Of a stretch of 64,000 nt of DNA, positions 8,510-17,303 are shown one piece after another. Under the pieces are notes generated by a model. It was not told where the DNA came from and did no database searches. It worked only from the letters and a program-made list of their open reading frames with translations. Position 1 is the stretch's first letter. Every line of letters begins with the position of its first letter. The position numbers and the translations under genes are program-made. This stretch comes from Brevibacterium iodinum ATCC 49514 (lineage in GTDB: Bacteria; Actinomycetota; Actinomycetes; Actinomycetales; Brevibacteriaceae), in contig NZ_FXYX01000009.1 of NCBI RefSeq assembly GCF_900169265.1, forward strand, positions 1 through 64,000, written 5' to 3'.

Positions 8510-9163
8510 ATGGTCAGTGAACACGTTCAATCGAGGTCGGGAAAGCGCCAGAAGACCGAGGATCGGATCATCGGTGCCGCCGCCGAACTGTTCCTCGAAC
8601 ATGGTTTCAAGGCCACGACCATTCGGGCAGTCGCGAAAACTGCCGAGGTGTCGGTGGGCAGAGTGATGTCGGTCGGTGATAAGGACGTCATCCTCGTCCG
8701 GTGCTTCGATAGGTGGATCGGGCAGCTGCAGAACGGGACGTACACGCCACCGGCGCGACGCACGAGCCTGTCGCGTCGGGAAACGAACGCCGGCGCAACA
8801 ACGGGCCCGCCCCGACCATCCTCGGCGGTGCAGCGTCACCTGCTCGAACTCTTCCTGCCCTTCCTCGAATTCTTCGCCGAACACGAAGACCTGTCCCGCG
8901 ACTATGCGGCGGCGATGATGCGAGTCAAGGGCGAGCCCAAGGTGTTCAACGCTCTCGCCGTGGACCTGCAGAGCCGCCTGAGCGAGGCACTGGTCTCGAT
9001 CGGGATCAATGAGGACCACGCACGGGCCAGCGCCGCGGCGCTCTACGACTCCTACCTGGGCATCCTCTTCCGGTGGGCGGCGACGACGATGGGTCTCGAC
9101 GACGCCGTCGAGGCGATGCTCGCGAGCATCGTCTTCCATACGAGAGTCAGGAGCTCGCTGTGA
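8510..9163 (+). CDS. TetR-family transcriptional regulator
   Basis: This 217-residue protein has the TetR N-terminal DNA-binding domain (about residues 13-60: KTEDRIIGAAAELFLEHGF, then TTIRAVAKTAEVSVG) and a helical ligand domain with no recognisable specificity motif. It is divergent from mntH and forms a translationally coupled pair with the DoxX-like gene, whose GTG overlaps this stop. Family knowledge suggests it represses that gene, itself or both. The ligand is unknown. Confidence 0.85.
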   Translation: MVSEHVQSRSGKRQKTEDRIIGAAAELFLEHGFKATTIRAVAKTAEVSVGRVMSVGDKDVILVRCFDRWIGQLQNGTYTPPARRTSLSRRETNAGATTGPPRPSSAVQRHLLELFLPFLEFFAEHEDLSRDYAAAMMRVKGEPKVFNALAVDLQSRLSEALVSIGINEDHARASAAALYDSYLGILFRWAATTMGLDDAVEAMLASIVFHTRVRSSL

Positions 9164-9516
9164 CGCTCCTGCCCGAACCGGTCTGGCCGGTTATCGTCCT
9201 CGCGGTCATCGTCTTCGGCGACGGCCTGCTCACCTTCCGTCCCCCGCGGGCGATCGCCGCCTGCCTCGACGGGGTCGGCTTCCCGCGGGAGTGGTGGTGG
9301 GTACTCGCCGTCGTGAAGTTCCTCGCCGCGGCCGGACTGGTGACGGGGATCTGGATTCCCGGGCTCGGCGCAGCAGCCGCGGCGGGCCTCGTCGTCTACT
9401 TCCTCTGCGCCGCTGCCGCTCACCTGCGAGCGAGGTATGTCGGTCGGGATTTCTGGCTCAATTGTCTGGGAATGCTCGTCGTCTGCATCGCGGTGCTCGT
9501 GTTCTGCTTCCTCTGA
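9160..9516 (+). CDS. DoxX-like small membrane protein
   Basis: This 118-residue protein has four membrane helices. The second and third (VLAVVKFLAAAGLVTGIW, then GLGAAAAAGLVVYFLCAAAAHL) match the DoxX-like family (DoxX_2 type). Its GTG start at 9160 overlaps the TetR stop by 4 nt and follows AGGAGC, so it needs no separate promoter. DoxX-like proteins have been tied to redox and membrane stress, but the role is not settled. Control by the adjacent TetR protein is likely. Confidence 0.75.
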   Translation: MTLLPEPVWPVIVLAVIVFGDGLLTFRPPRAIAACLDGVGFPREWWWVLAVVKFLAAAGLVTGIWIPGLGAAAAAGLVVYFLCAAAAHLRARYVGRDFWLNCLGMLVVCIAVLVFCFL

Positions 9517-9686
9517 ATATCCCATGTCTCAGTCCGGAGAATTCTTCTCCCACATCCCGCACCTCGGTCCCGTTTTGGCCTAGAGTCGAAGTACGGCACC
9601 GGCGCCTCCTTCGGCGCTGAGCCGTCCGGCAGAATTGCTGAACTGCTCGGCGATGGTGCCGAGCCTCCCGGCAGAGGAGTGTGGAC

Positions 9687-10502
9687 ATGCCCGAATATGC
9701 CGACAGCAGTCGCACGCGCGACGAGACTCCCCACGAACGCCATGAGCGATGGGCCTGGATCCATGAGACGGCGTCGATGACAGGGTGGGATTTCTCCCCG
9801 CTGTCCGGTCGCCTCGTCGCCGATGATCCGCCATGGGACTTCGATCAGATCTGCCTCGATGCGATGGCCGAGTCGAGCAGGTGCCTTGACATGGGCACGG
9901 GAGGCGGCGAGCGCCTCAGCGAACTCATCGACCGCCTCGACAAGGCTCGGCCGCCCGGCGAACCGACACCCGTGATCGCCGCGACCGAAGGGTGGGAGCC
10001 GAACGTCCCCTTAGCCACTTCGATGCTGGAGGACTACGCCGTGGAGGTCACCCGCTACGACAGTGATCACCACCCGGAGATGCCCTGGGGCGGCGGCGCG
10101 TTCGACCTCGTGATGAACCGTCACGAAAGCTACGACCTCGCCGAGGTGGCCCGTGTCCTCTCCCCGGGCGGGCTGTTCCTCACCCAGCAGGTCGACGGCA
10201 CGGAGGCGCAGGAGTTCCGCGACCTCTTCGGCGGCGTGGTGGGCGATCTGCACCAGCAGCTCGAGCCGTGCGTCAGCGACGCCGAGAGTCAGGGCCTGTC
10301 GATCGAGGCGGCTCGCAAATGGCAGGGCACGATGCGCTTCACCGACGTCGAGGCGGTCATCGAGTACCTCGCCTATATTCCGTGGGACGTTCCCGGGTTC
10401 GCCGTCAGGTCCAACCTCGATGTCCTCAGACGCCTGGCCGAATCGAGTGAGCCGATCACCGTCACCCAGAAGAGATTCCTCATCGTCGCCCACAAGCCCT
10501 GA
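9687..10502 (+). CDS. SAM-dependent class I methyltransferase
   Basis: This 271-residue protein contains the Rossmann-fold SAM-binding motif CLDMGTGGGE (residues 66-75) and the later strand FDLVMNRHESYDLAEVARVL, followed by SPGGLFLTQQ, the motif IV-VI pattern of methyltransferase type 11. The substrate is not evident. The ATG at 9687 lies 7 nt after GAGGAG, a better fit than the GTG at 9681. The 170-bp gap before it holds a TAGAGT that could be a -10 box (near 9583). Confidence 0.8.
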   Translation: MPEYADSSRTRDETPHERHERWAWIHETASMTGWDFSPLSGRLVADDPPWDFDQICLDAMAESSRCLDMGTGGGERLSELIDRLDKARPPGEPTPVIAATEGWEPNVPLATSMLEDYAVEVTRYDSDHHPEMPWGGGAFDLVMNRHESYDLAEVARVLSPGGLFLTQQVDGTEAQEFRDLFGGVVGDLHQQLEPCVSDAESQGLSIEAARKWQGTMRFTDVEAVIEYLAYIPWDVPGFAVRSNLDVLRRLAESSEPITVTQKRFLIVAHKP

Positions 10503-10590
10503 CTCGCGCTGCCTGCAGGGTGGTTTTCCCGACCCCACTCTTGGGATAGCAGGGTGGGGCGCCGCCTTTCTGCGTCGATAGCGTCGAAGC

Positions 10591-11103
10591 ATGACTTCGA
10601 CGGACTTCTCGTACCCCCAGCCCACCGACGATGAGCTCGCGGCACAGCAGCCCCGAGTCCCCGCCCCTCCCGTCCATCCCGTCTATGCCTCGCCGCGGCC
10701 CGACGATCTGGCTGATACGCACAACGGCGTCAACACTCGAATGGATGGCGCCGCCTCGGTGAAGTCGCCGGCGTTGGGCAAGGTGGCCGTGGCGCTCTCG
10801 ATCGTCGCCATGGCCCTGAGCCTGGCCGCCTCGGTGATCCTGGGCGTGACCGTCGGGCCGTCCGAGGCCGCGTCCGGCTACTACTTCACGGACACACCGG
10901 GTTGGTATCAGACCCTGGCGACCGTTCTCGTCGGAGTCCAGGGCTTGTGCACCTGCTTAGGTCTCACAGGCATCATCCTCGGCATCACGGCCGCGGTCAC
11001 CGGGCGGGGCCGAACACCCGGCATCATCGCCATCGCGATTGCAGCGATCGCCCCGTTCGTCTCATTCGGCACATTCGTCGCCCTCGCCTTCATCGCCGCC
11101 TGA
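10591..11103 (+). CDS. Small membrane protein with proline-rich N-terminus (DUF4190-like)
   Basis: This 170-residue protein has a cytosolic, proline-rich first 65 residues (QQPRVPAPPVHPVYASPRP) and three membrane helices (about 66-86, 104-128 and 138-168). The last two resemble the DUF4190 helical hairpin. No catalytic motif is present. The ATG has no clear ribosome site and follows GCGTCGAAGC, so the mRNA may be leaderless. Function is unknown. Confidence 0.6.
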   Translation: MTSTDFSYPQPTDDELAAQQPRVPAPPVHPVYASPRPDDLADTHNGVNTRMDGAASVKSPALGKVAVALSIVAMALSLAASVILGVTVGPSEAASGYYFTDTPGWYQTLATVLVGVQGLCTCLGLTGIILGITAAVTGRGRTPGIIAIAIAAIAPFVSFGTFVALAFIAA

Positions 11104-11115
11104 TCTCCCGGCTCC

Positions 11116-11187
11116 GCCGAAAAACGGGCTGAGCGGCGACGCACGGGTGTGCGCGTGCGTTTCTCGACGCTCACCCCGTTTTTCGGC
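11116..11187. terminator. Long branched stem-loop, likely bidirectional terminator
   Basis: GCCGAAAAACGGG (11116-11128) pairs perfectly with CCCGTTTTTCGGC (11175-11187). Inside, TGAGCG/CGCTCA and CGCACG/CGTGCG also pair. The A and T runs are inside the outer stem. It starts 12 nt after the upstream stop. Confidence 0.65.
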
Positions 11188-11267
11188 GATCTGTCCGAAT
11201 TCCTCTACGGTGCCAGACGATCCGGGTCAACGATATTCCGGAGCCGATCGCGGAATAGAATGAGGGG

Positions 11268-12449
11268 ATGACGACCTTGCCGCTGACCCCCGCCTCGGCG
11301 GATCATGGGCGCCTGCACTGCGGGTATTTCGAGCGCGGGGAATGCCGTTCCTGCGCGCTCATCGAGACGCCTTATGGGCAGCAGATCACGGACAAGGAGT
11401 CCTGGTGCCGGGAGACCCTCGCCGAGGCAGCGCCCCGGATTTGGCTGCCGACCTTCGCGGGCGGGGCACGGGATTTCAGAAATCGGGCGAAGCTCGCCGT
11501 CGGCGGGCCGGCCAGGCACGTCACCTTGGGCATCCTCGATCAGGAGTTCCACGGGGTCGATCTGCGTGATTGTGGAATTCAGGCCCCGGCGATCCGTGCG
11601 GTGATTCCGGTGCTTGCGGACTTCCTCGATGGCACCGGGCTCGAGCCCTACGATGTCTCTGCTCGCCGTGGGGAGCTGAAGTTCGTCCATGTCACGGCGG
11701 CGCCGTCGGGTGAGCTGATGATCCGGTTCGTCGTCCGCACTCAGCACGGTCTCGATGTGCTGCGGTCGCGGAAGGAATCATTCTTTGAACTCGTCCCCGA
11801 TGCGTCCGTGGTGTCGGTGAATCTGCTGCCCGAGCACAAGGCCGTGCTCGAAGGCAGCCGCGAGGAAATGCTCCGTGGGGAATCGCTGCGGATGAACCTT
11901 GATCGGGTCGATCTGCATCTGCGGCCGCAGAGTTTCTTCCAGACCAATACCGCTGTCGCCGTCGGTCTCTACAACCAAGTGTCCGAGTGGGTGGATGCGG
12001 TGGAAGCGTCGAACCTGTGGGATCTCTACTGCGGTGTCGGCGGGTTCGCGCTCTACTGTGCGGGCCCGTCCCGTCGGGGCACCGGAGTAGAGGTCAGTGA
12101 GCAGGCGATCGAGTCCGCGAAGGTCAGCGCGGCCGAGCTCGGCATCGACGCCCGCTTCCTCGTCGGCGATGCCACGGAGTTCGCTGAGGAGAACTTGGCG
12201 GCATCAACCGGCGTCGAACGACCGGACTGCGTGATCGTCAACCCGCCTCGGCGAGGGATCGGTGCACGTCTGTCGGCAGCCCTGGAGAATTCCGGCGTCG
12301 AGCACATCGTCTATTCGAGCTGCAATCCCGTCTCTCTGGCGAAGGATCTCGCGCGGATGCCCGCATATGAGGTGGCTCAGGCACGGATCTTCGACATGTT
12401 CCCGCACACGAAGCATCTCGAGGTCGCGGTCCTGCTCCAGAGGCGGTGA
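11268..12449 (+). CDS. rlmC: 23S rRNA (uracil-747-C5)-methyltransferase RlmC
   Basis: This 393-residue TrmA/RumB-type enzyme methylates C5 of a uridine in 23S rRNA using SAM. Four cysteines at 18, 26, 29 and 102 have the 8-3-73 spacing of the 4Fe-4S ligands in E. coli RlmC. The SAM site is LWDLYCGVGGFALYC (about residues 248-262), NPPRRG is motif IV, and the catalytic nucleophile is Cys352 in YSSCNP. No TRAM domain is present, which separates it from RlmD. In actinobacteria the target base is inferred from the E. coli enzyme. Confidence 0.88.
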   Translation: MTTLPLTPASADHGRLHCGYFERGECRSCALIETPYGQQITDKESWCRETLAEAAPRIWLPTFAGGARDFRNRAKLAVGGPARHVTLGILDQEFHGVDLRDCGIQAPAIRAVIPVLADFLDGTGLEPYDVSARRGELKFVHVTAAPSGELMIRFVVRTQHGLDVLRSRKESFFELVPDASVVSVNLLPEHKAVLEGSREEMLRGESLRMNLDRVDLHLRPQSFFQTNTAVAVGLYNQVSEWVDAVEASNLWDLYCGVGGFALYCAGPSRRGTGVEVSEQAIESAKVSAAELGIDARFLVGDATEFAEENLAASTGVERPDCVIVNPPRRGIGARLSAALENSGVEHIVYSSCNPVSLAKDLARMPAYEVAQARIFDMFPHTKHLEVAVLLQRR

Positions 12450-12707
12450 GCACGCCTGCTCGTCGCTGGATTCTGCAAAAACGGTATCGCTTCGAGCCCG
12501 CAGGTTGTCGGCTCGTTGCCGATGACCGGACAGGCATATAGCCGCTCACGGATCGGTAACCCGGTCGACGGTTGAGCCGCAGAGGTCACGAGCGTTCTGC
12601 TCGCGGTCCTCCTCATGATGAAGTCATTTCTCAATTCTCAGTTCACCATGCCCGAAAACATCTCGGGCTATCAGCGAACCACCCTCCATCCGAAAAGGGA
12701 CTTCATC

Positions 12708-13088
12708 ATGTCAGCAACCTTCAACCACACCATCGTCGCCGCAGCCGATCCAGCCGCCTCGGCGCAGTTCTATGTCGATATTCTCGAAGCCGAGCACACC
12801 CAGTCCTGGGGACCGTTCGCCAACATCATGCTCTCCGGCAGGGTCATGCTCCAGTTCGCCTCGCCCCCTCCTGGATACGACATCCGGCCCGTGCACATTG
12901 CCTTCCTCTGCTCCGACGACCACTTCGATCGAGCTCTTGACCTGCTGAAACGGCGCGGGTTCGGCTTCTGGGCGGACCCACAGCGCACTCGCCCGCAGGA
13001 GACGAACACCGAGCACGGGGGCCGCGGGGTCTACTTCCTCGACCCGTCGGGAATGTATCTCGAACTCATCACCCGCCCCTACCTCTGA
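12708..13088 (+). CDS. VOC (glyoxalase/bleomycin-resistance) superfamily protein
   Basis: This 126-residue protein is a single vicinal-oxygen-chelate domain with paired beta-alpha-beta-beta-beta modules. NHTIVAAADPAASAQFYVDIL opens the first module; GGRGVYFLDPSGMYLELIT closes the second with the usual metal-ligand Glu in YLELI. The second-module entry VHIAFLCSDDHFDRALD supplies a His. The substrate is unknown. The ATG at 12708 follows AAAAGGGA; upstream in-frame ATGs lack such a site. The 258-bp gap before it holds no supported gene. Confidence 0.8.
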   Translation: MSATFNHTIVAAADPAASAQFYVDILEAEHTQSWGPFANIMLSGRVMLQFASPPPGYDIRPVHIAFLCSDDHFDRALDLLKRRGFGFWADPQRTRPQETNTEHGGRGVYFLDPSGMYLELITRPYL

Positions 13089-13399
13089 GCAGCTGCTGCC
13101 CCTCGCCGACCGATCGAGCCAGCGTCCACCGCTCGCCGCATAACTCGGCACAGCGACGACAACTCGAGCTGTCAGCGGGACCCACCAGCGTCAGTGCTCC
13201 ACCGCGAGAAGACTCACACTCTGCCGTTTCTGCGCTCATACATGTGGCGATTCGGCGGCGAGCGCATAGACTCGTCAGTCGCACGGCCCCACGAACGACC
13301 CAGTTCGCGGGGCCTGTTGTGTAATCTGCCCGATCCCACCCGCTGAACCGACGATTGCTCATGCCCGCCACCGAGGCGGCTGCGAGTCCGGAGACCACG
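13089..13399. other. 311-bp gap with terminator
   Basis: GGCCCCACGAAC (13285-13296) pairs with GTTCGCGGGGCC (13303-13314) with one mismatch and is followed by TGTTGTGT, which suggests a rho-independent terminator for the VOC gene. I see no gene in the rest. Confidence 0.55.
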
Positions 13400-15097
13400 A
13401 TGACGATGCTGAACTCACCCACCCCCGAACCCGCAAGCAGCATTGCAGGCGGTTCCGAACGCTCAACCGCGTCCGCTTCCTCGAGCGGGTCAGACGACCC
13501 TCCTCCTGCCGGCGGGGCCGGATCCGCACTTGATACGGCCGACTCCCCTACGGCACCCGATGCAGCCCCACACTCCAACCGAGTGGGGAAAGTCTTCGTA
13601 TGCTCGGTCGCCGTCGTCATCGCCTTCATGGTGTGGGCGACGATCGCACCCGATGCGCTCTCTGACCTCATGACACGGGCGATGACGACGGTGTCCACCG
13701 GGTTCGGCTGGATCTACCTCGTCGTTCCGTTCGCCGCGATCGCGATGCTCGTGTGGTTCGCCGCCAGTCGATTCGGTCGCCTCCGCCTCGGCTCGCAGGA
13801 CTCGCGTCCCGAATACCGCACGATCACCTGGCTCGCGATGATCCTCGCAGCTGTGATGGGAATCGGCCTGGTCAGCTACGGAGTGGCCGAACCGATGTCG
13901 CACTTCATGACCCCGCCCCACGGACTGGCCGAGCCGGAGACCATGGACGCGGCGATTCGCGCGATGCAGTTCTCCTACCTCGACTGGGGCTTCCAAGCCT
14001 GGGCGATCTTCGGCGTCTTCGGACTGGCGATTGGCTACTCCACCCACCGAAAGGGCCGACCGGCACTCGTATCCACGATGCTGCGCCCCGTCCTCGGCCG
14101 CTTCGTCGACGGCTGGGTCGGCAACGTCATCGACATCCTCACCATCATCGCCACACTCTTCGGGACGACGACGTCCCTGGGGCTCGGCGCCTCGCAGATC
14201 GGAGAGGGACTCAACACCGTCCTCGGCGTCGATTCCACCATCGTCATGCAGATCATCGTCATCACCGTGCTCACCCTCCTCTTCACCGGTTCGGCACTGA
14301 CCGGAGTGAGCCGAGGCATCAAGTACATCTCGCAGATCACGCTGACCATGGCGACTCTGCTGGGGCTGTTCGTCTTCATCACCGGACCCAGCGGCTTTGT
14401 CTCCAACCTGTTCGTCCGGTCCGTCGGAGCCTTCGCCGGAGACTTCATCGAACTCAGCTTCATGACACCAACGAATGCCGAAGACAGCGAATGGATGCTC
14501 GGCTGGACCTACTTCATGATGGCGTGGTGGCTGTCCTGGAGCGCCTTCGTCGGCATCTTCCTGGCCAAGATCTCGAAGGGCCGGACCATCCGGGAGTTCG
14601 TCGCCGGCGTCCTGCTCGTGCCCAGTGCCGTGTTCTTCGTCTGGTTCACCGTCATGGGCGGTTCGGCGATCAAGTTCGACATGGACGGCGCCCGAATCGG
14701 TGACGCCACTCAGGACAACCTCGACACCGCGTTCTTCGGCCTCCTCGATCAGCTGCCGCTGTCCATGCTCGCCTCGGTCTTCACGATCATCATGGTCACC
14801 CTGTTCTTCGTCTCCTCCGCAGACTCGAACACCTTCGTGCTCAGCTCGCTGTCCTCACACGGGTCCTTCGCTCCCCGGCGTCCCGTGATCGCGACCTGGG
14901 GGTTCCTCACCGGAGGCTGCGCGGTGGTCCTGCTCCTCGTCGGTGGACTGCAGGCCCTGCAGCAGGCGGCGATGCTCTCGGCGGTGCCGTTCACCGTCAT
15001 CGTGGTCGTCCTCGGCATCGCGCTGATCAAGGAGCTGCGCAGCGATCACCAGATCGTCGAGGAGGTCGCGCGCGAGCGACGAGTCCTCGGGCTCTGA
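13400..15097 (+). CDS. BCCT-family transporter, betaine type
   Basis: This protein of about 565 residues has an acidic, Ser/Pro-rich cytosolic N-terminus of about 65 residues and then 12 membrane helices. The motif is AAVMGIGLVSYGVAEP (about residue 151 on), the GMGIG-like form of glycine-betaine/carnitine/DMSP carriers, unlike the choline-type carrier at 1892. The signature helix reads WTYFMMAWWLSWSAFVGIF, then AKISKGRT. The C-terminal tail is short. The start is uncertain: ATG at 13400 has GGAGA 5 nt upstream, while ATG at 13361 would add 13 residues without a clear ribosome site. Osmolyte uptake or a nutrient role cannot be separated from sequence. Confidence 0.85.
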   Translation: MTMLNSPTPEPASSIAGGSERSTASASSSGSDDPPPAGGAGSALDTADSPTAPDAAPHSNRVGKVFVCSVAVVIAFMVWATIAPDALSDLMTRAMTTVSTGFGWIYLVVPFAAIAMLVWFAASRFGRLRLGSQDSRPEYRTITWLAMILAAVMGIGLVSYGVAEPMSHFMTPPHGLAEPETMDAAIRAMQFSYLDWGFQAWAIFGVFGLAIGYSTHRKGRPALVSTMLRPVLGRFVDGWVGNVIDILTIIATLFGTTTSLGLGASQIGEGLNTVLGVDSTIVMQIIVITVLTLLFTGSALTGVSRGIKYISQITLTMATLLGLFVFITGPSGFVSNLFVRSVGAFAGDFIELSFMTPTNAEDSEWMLGWTYFMMAWWLSWSAFVGIFLAKISKGRTIREFVAGVLLVPSAVFFVWFTVMGGSAIKFDMDGARIGDATQDNLDTAFFGLLDQLPLSMLASVFTIIMVTLFFVSSADSNTFVLSSLSSHGSFAPRRPVIATWGFLTGGCAVVLLLVGGLQALQQAAMLSAVPFTVIVVVLGIALIKELRSDHQIVEEVARERRVLGL

Positions 15098-15146
15098 CGC
15101 TCGGCCCGACCGCGCCGAAAAGTCGGCGCAAGCGGACCGGACACAT

Positions 15147-15890
15147 TCACCGCAGCTTGGCGGTCACCTCGGCGGCGGCGGCCTTGACCTGGTCGACGAT
15201 CGGATCGGTGTCCTCGGGCAGGGTCTCGGTGACGAATGAGAGGCCGATGGCTGCGATCGGGCGACCCAGCACGTCGAACACCGGTGCCGCGAGCGTCGAG
15301 ATGCCGGGGGTGACTTCGCCGTGTTCGATGGCGCAACCGGTCCGACGCTCCTGGGCGAGCACTGCATTGAGCGCCTTCACGGAGGTCGGTCCTTTGCCCG
15401 TACGGGTGACGAACTCGGTCTCGGACTGCAGCATCGCGAGCACTTCGGATTTCGGCAGCTGAGCAAGAATCGCCCGCCCCGTCGCCGTGAGATAACTGGG
15501 CATGCGCACCCCGGTGGCCGTGATGACGGCGACGGACTTCAGCGCCTGTTCTTTGAGCACATATTCCGTCTCCCAGCCGCGGATCACGGCGAGCTGCGCA
15601 GTCGTGGCAGTCTCCTCGGCGAGCTGGCGCACGATCGGCTGCGCCAGCCGCTGCAGAGGGTTCGTCCGCAGGTAGGACGCCCCGAGCTCATGCACACCGG
15701 CTCCGAGCACATACCCGGACTCCGTGCGCGCAACGAGCCCGAGCTCCTCCAGAACGCCGAGGATGTCGTAGGCACTCGACCGGGGAATCTCGAGCGACCG
15801 GACCAGGGCACCGGCCGAGATCGACCGATTCGACGAAGCCATATGCCGCAGTATCGCGATCGCCCGCCGCAGCGCAGGAACCTCAGCCAC
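15147..15890 (-). CDS. IclR-family regulator of the hut operon (HutR candidate)
   Basis: This 247-residue protein has an N-terminal winged helix (about residues 5-62: LRRAIAILRHMASSNRSIS, then IPRSSAYDILGVLEELGLV) and the IclR effector domain (from about 80) ending ISTLAAPVFDVLGRPIAAIGLS. It starts 3 nt after hutF ends on the same strand, so it is the last gene of the hut operon. IclR proteins bind short palindromes. The shared site before hutI, hutU and the NCS1 gene fits. As I recall, the IclR-type HutR of Corynebacterium resistens binds TCTGwwATwCCAGA; the site here, TCCGATATTTCGGA, has the same length and layout. The inducer may be urocanate or histidine (inference). Confidence 0.85.
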   Translation of the reverse strand: MAEVPALRRAIAILRHMASSNRSISAGALVRSLEIPRSSAYDILGVLEELGLVARTESGYVLGAGVHELGASYLRTNPLQRLAQPIVRQLAEETATTAQLAVIRGWETEYVLKEQALKSVAVITATGVRMPSYLTATGRAILAQLPKSEVLAMLQSETEFVTRTGKGPTSVKALNAVLAQERRTGCAIEHGEVTPGISTLAAPVFDVLGRPIAAIGLSFVTETLPEDTDPIVDQVKAAAAEVTAKLR

Positions 15891-15893
15891 GGC

Positions 15894-17303
15894 TCAGTCC
15901 TCCATCTCCAAGGCGGCGAATGCCTGCCGGTAGAGGTCCGCGATATCGCCGAGCTCGGCATGCACTCCGTCGCGCACGCGGACCCTGCCGCCGCTGACGG
16001 TCAGGTGCACATCGCTCGCGCTGGCCGTGAGGATGATCTGCTCGTCCAATGACCCCAAAGTGCGCATACTGTCGGTGCGCAGGGCCACGAAATCGCAGGC
16101 CTTGCCGACCTCGAGGGCGCCGACCGGCAGGTCGAGGCTGTGCGCCCCGCCTGCGGTGAGGGCAGTGATGAGTTCAGCCGGAGAGAACCTTCCGCGCTGG
16201 CCGGAGCGCAGTCGCTCCCCCGCCTCGAGGCCCTGGGTTTCGCGGAGGGCATCGAGGACGACGTGCTGGTCGGAGCCGAGCGAGATCACAGCACCAGCAT
16301 CGGCGAGCTCGCGGGCCGGGCCGATGCCGTCGGCAAGGTCCGCCTCGGTACAGGGACACATGACGATCGTCGACCGATTGCCGCCGAGGATCGCAATGTC
16401 CTCGTCGCTGAGATGAGTGGCATGGACGGCCGAGAGTCGTTCGTCGACGACTCCGGAGCGGGCGAGCACCTCGGTGGGGCTGGCGCCATAGGCCTCCTGG
16501 CACGCTTCGTTCTCTGCCGGCTGCTCGGACAGGTGCACGTGCACGGGTCCGGTCAGTTCGGCGAAACGCGGCAGATTCGCTGCCGGGACCGCGCGGATCG
16601 AATGGATCGCCGCTCCGACCTGGACGAAGCTCTCACCTGGAGCGTTGACGGGGAATTCCTCGGCGAACGTATCGATGAGGTCCGCGTGCCGGTCCATGTA
16701 TCCGTCGATCGTGCCATCGCCGAATCGGGCCTGTTCGGCCGAGAGCTCAGCGTCGATGGCACCGGTGAGGTAGCACGTGTCGAGCAGTCGGATTCGGATC
16801 CCCGCCGAGGCGGCCGCCCGTGCCAGCGCCCGTTCCATCGCGTGAGCGCGAGAGGAATCGAGTACGCCGTCAGAAGCGTCTTCCGCGTCCCCGCAGGGAC
16901 GCTCACTGCCGTACGGTGTCCCGTCCTGTGCGTGGTGGACATAGTGGAACTCGCCGACCGAGGTGTATCCGCCAGCGAGCATCTCGGCGAAGACGGCGCG
17001 GGCGACGGATTCGTACGATGCAGGATCGAGTTTCGCTGCGACGGAATACATGACTTCGCGCCACGTCCAGAACGTTCCGCCGTCACCGTGGGTGCGGCCG
17101 CGCAGCATGCGGTGGAAGGCATGGGAATGAGCATTGACCCCGCCGGGCAGGACGAAGCCAGGAACCGCCTCGGCGTCGGAGGGTGCGGTGTCGATTCCGG
17201 TTTCGACGGCGGTGAGTGTGCCGGTGTCGTCGGCGGTCAGCAGCACCCCGTGGGCGGTCGCCCCGTCGACCCAGGCGGATTCGCACCAATAGCGGGTGCT
17301 CAT
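15894..17303 (-). CDS. hutF: Formimidoylglutamate deiminase HutF
   Basis: This 469-residue amidohydrolase-superfamily enzyme hydrolyses N-formimino-L-glutamate to N-formyl-L-glutamate and ammonia. It shows the zinc-site HxH in GGVNAHSHAFHRMLRGR, then VHVHLSEQ, the HATHLSDED strand and SLGSDQHVV. These patterns mark HutF rather than guanine or chlorohydrolase relatives. The start overlaps the stop of the upstream M20 gene by ATGA, and iclR follows within 3 nt. HutF implies the five-step pathway that needs an N-formylglutamate deformylase. Confidence 0.93.
   Translation of the reverse strand: MSTRYWCESAWVDGATAHGVLLTADDTGTLTAVETGIDTAPSDAEAVPGFVLPGGVNAHSHAFHRMLRGRTHGDGGTFWTWREVMYSVAAKLDPASYESVARAVFAEMLAGGYTSVGEFHYVHHAQDGTPYGSERPCGDAEDASDGVLDSSRAHAMERALARAAASAGIRIRLLDTCYLTGAIDAELSAEQARFGDGTIDGYMDRHADLIDTFAEEFPVNAPGESFVQVGAAIHSIRAVPAANLPRFAELTGPVHVHLSEQPAENEACQEAYGASPTEVLARSGVVDERLSAVHATHLSDEDIAILGGNRSTIVMCPCTEADLADGIGPARELADAGAVISLGSDQHVVLDALRETQGLEAGERLRSGQRGRFSPAELITALTAGGAHSLDLPVGALEVGKACDFVALRTDSMRTLGSLDEQIILTASASDVHLTVSGGRVRVRDGVHAELGDIADLYRQAFAALEMED

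Noticed and set aside
13069..13698. A 209-codon minus-strand frame across the gap before the second BCCT gene
   Set aside because: It overlaps the BCCT start antisense and has no motif.
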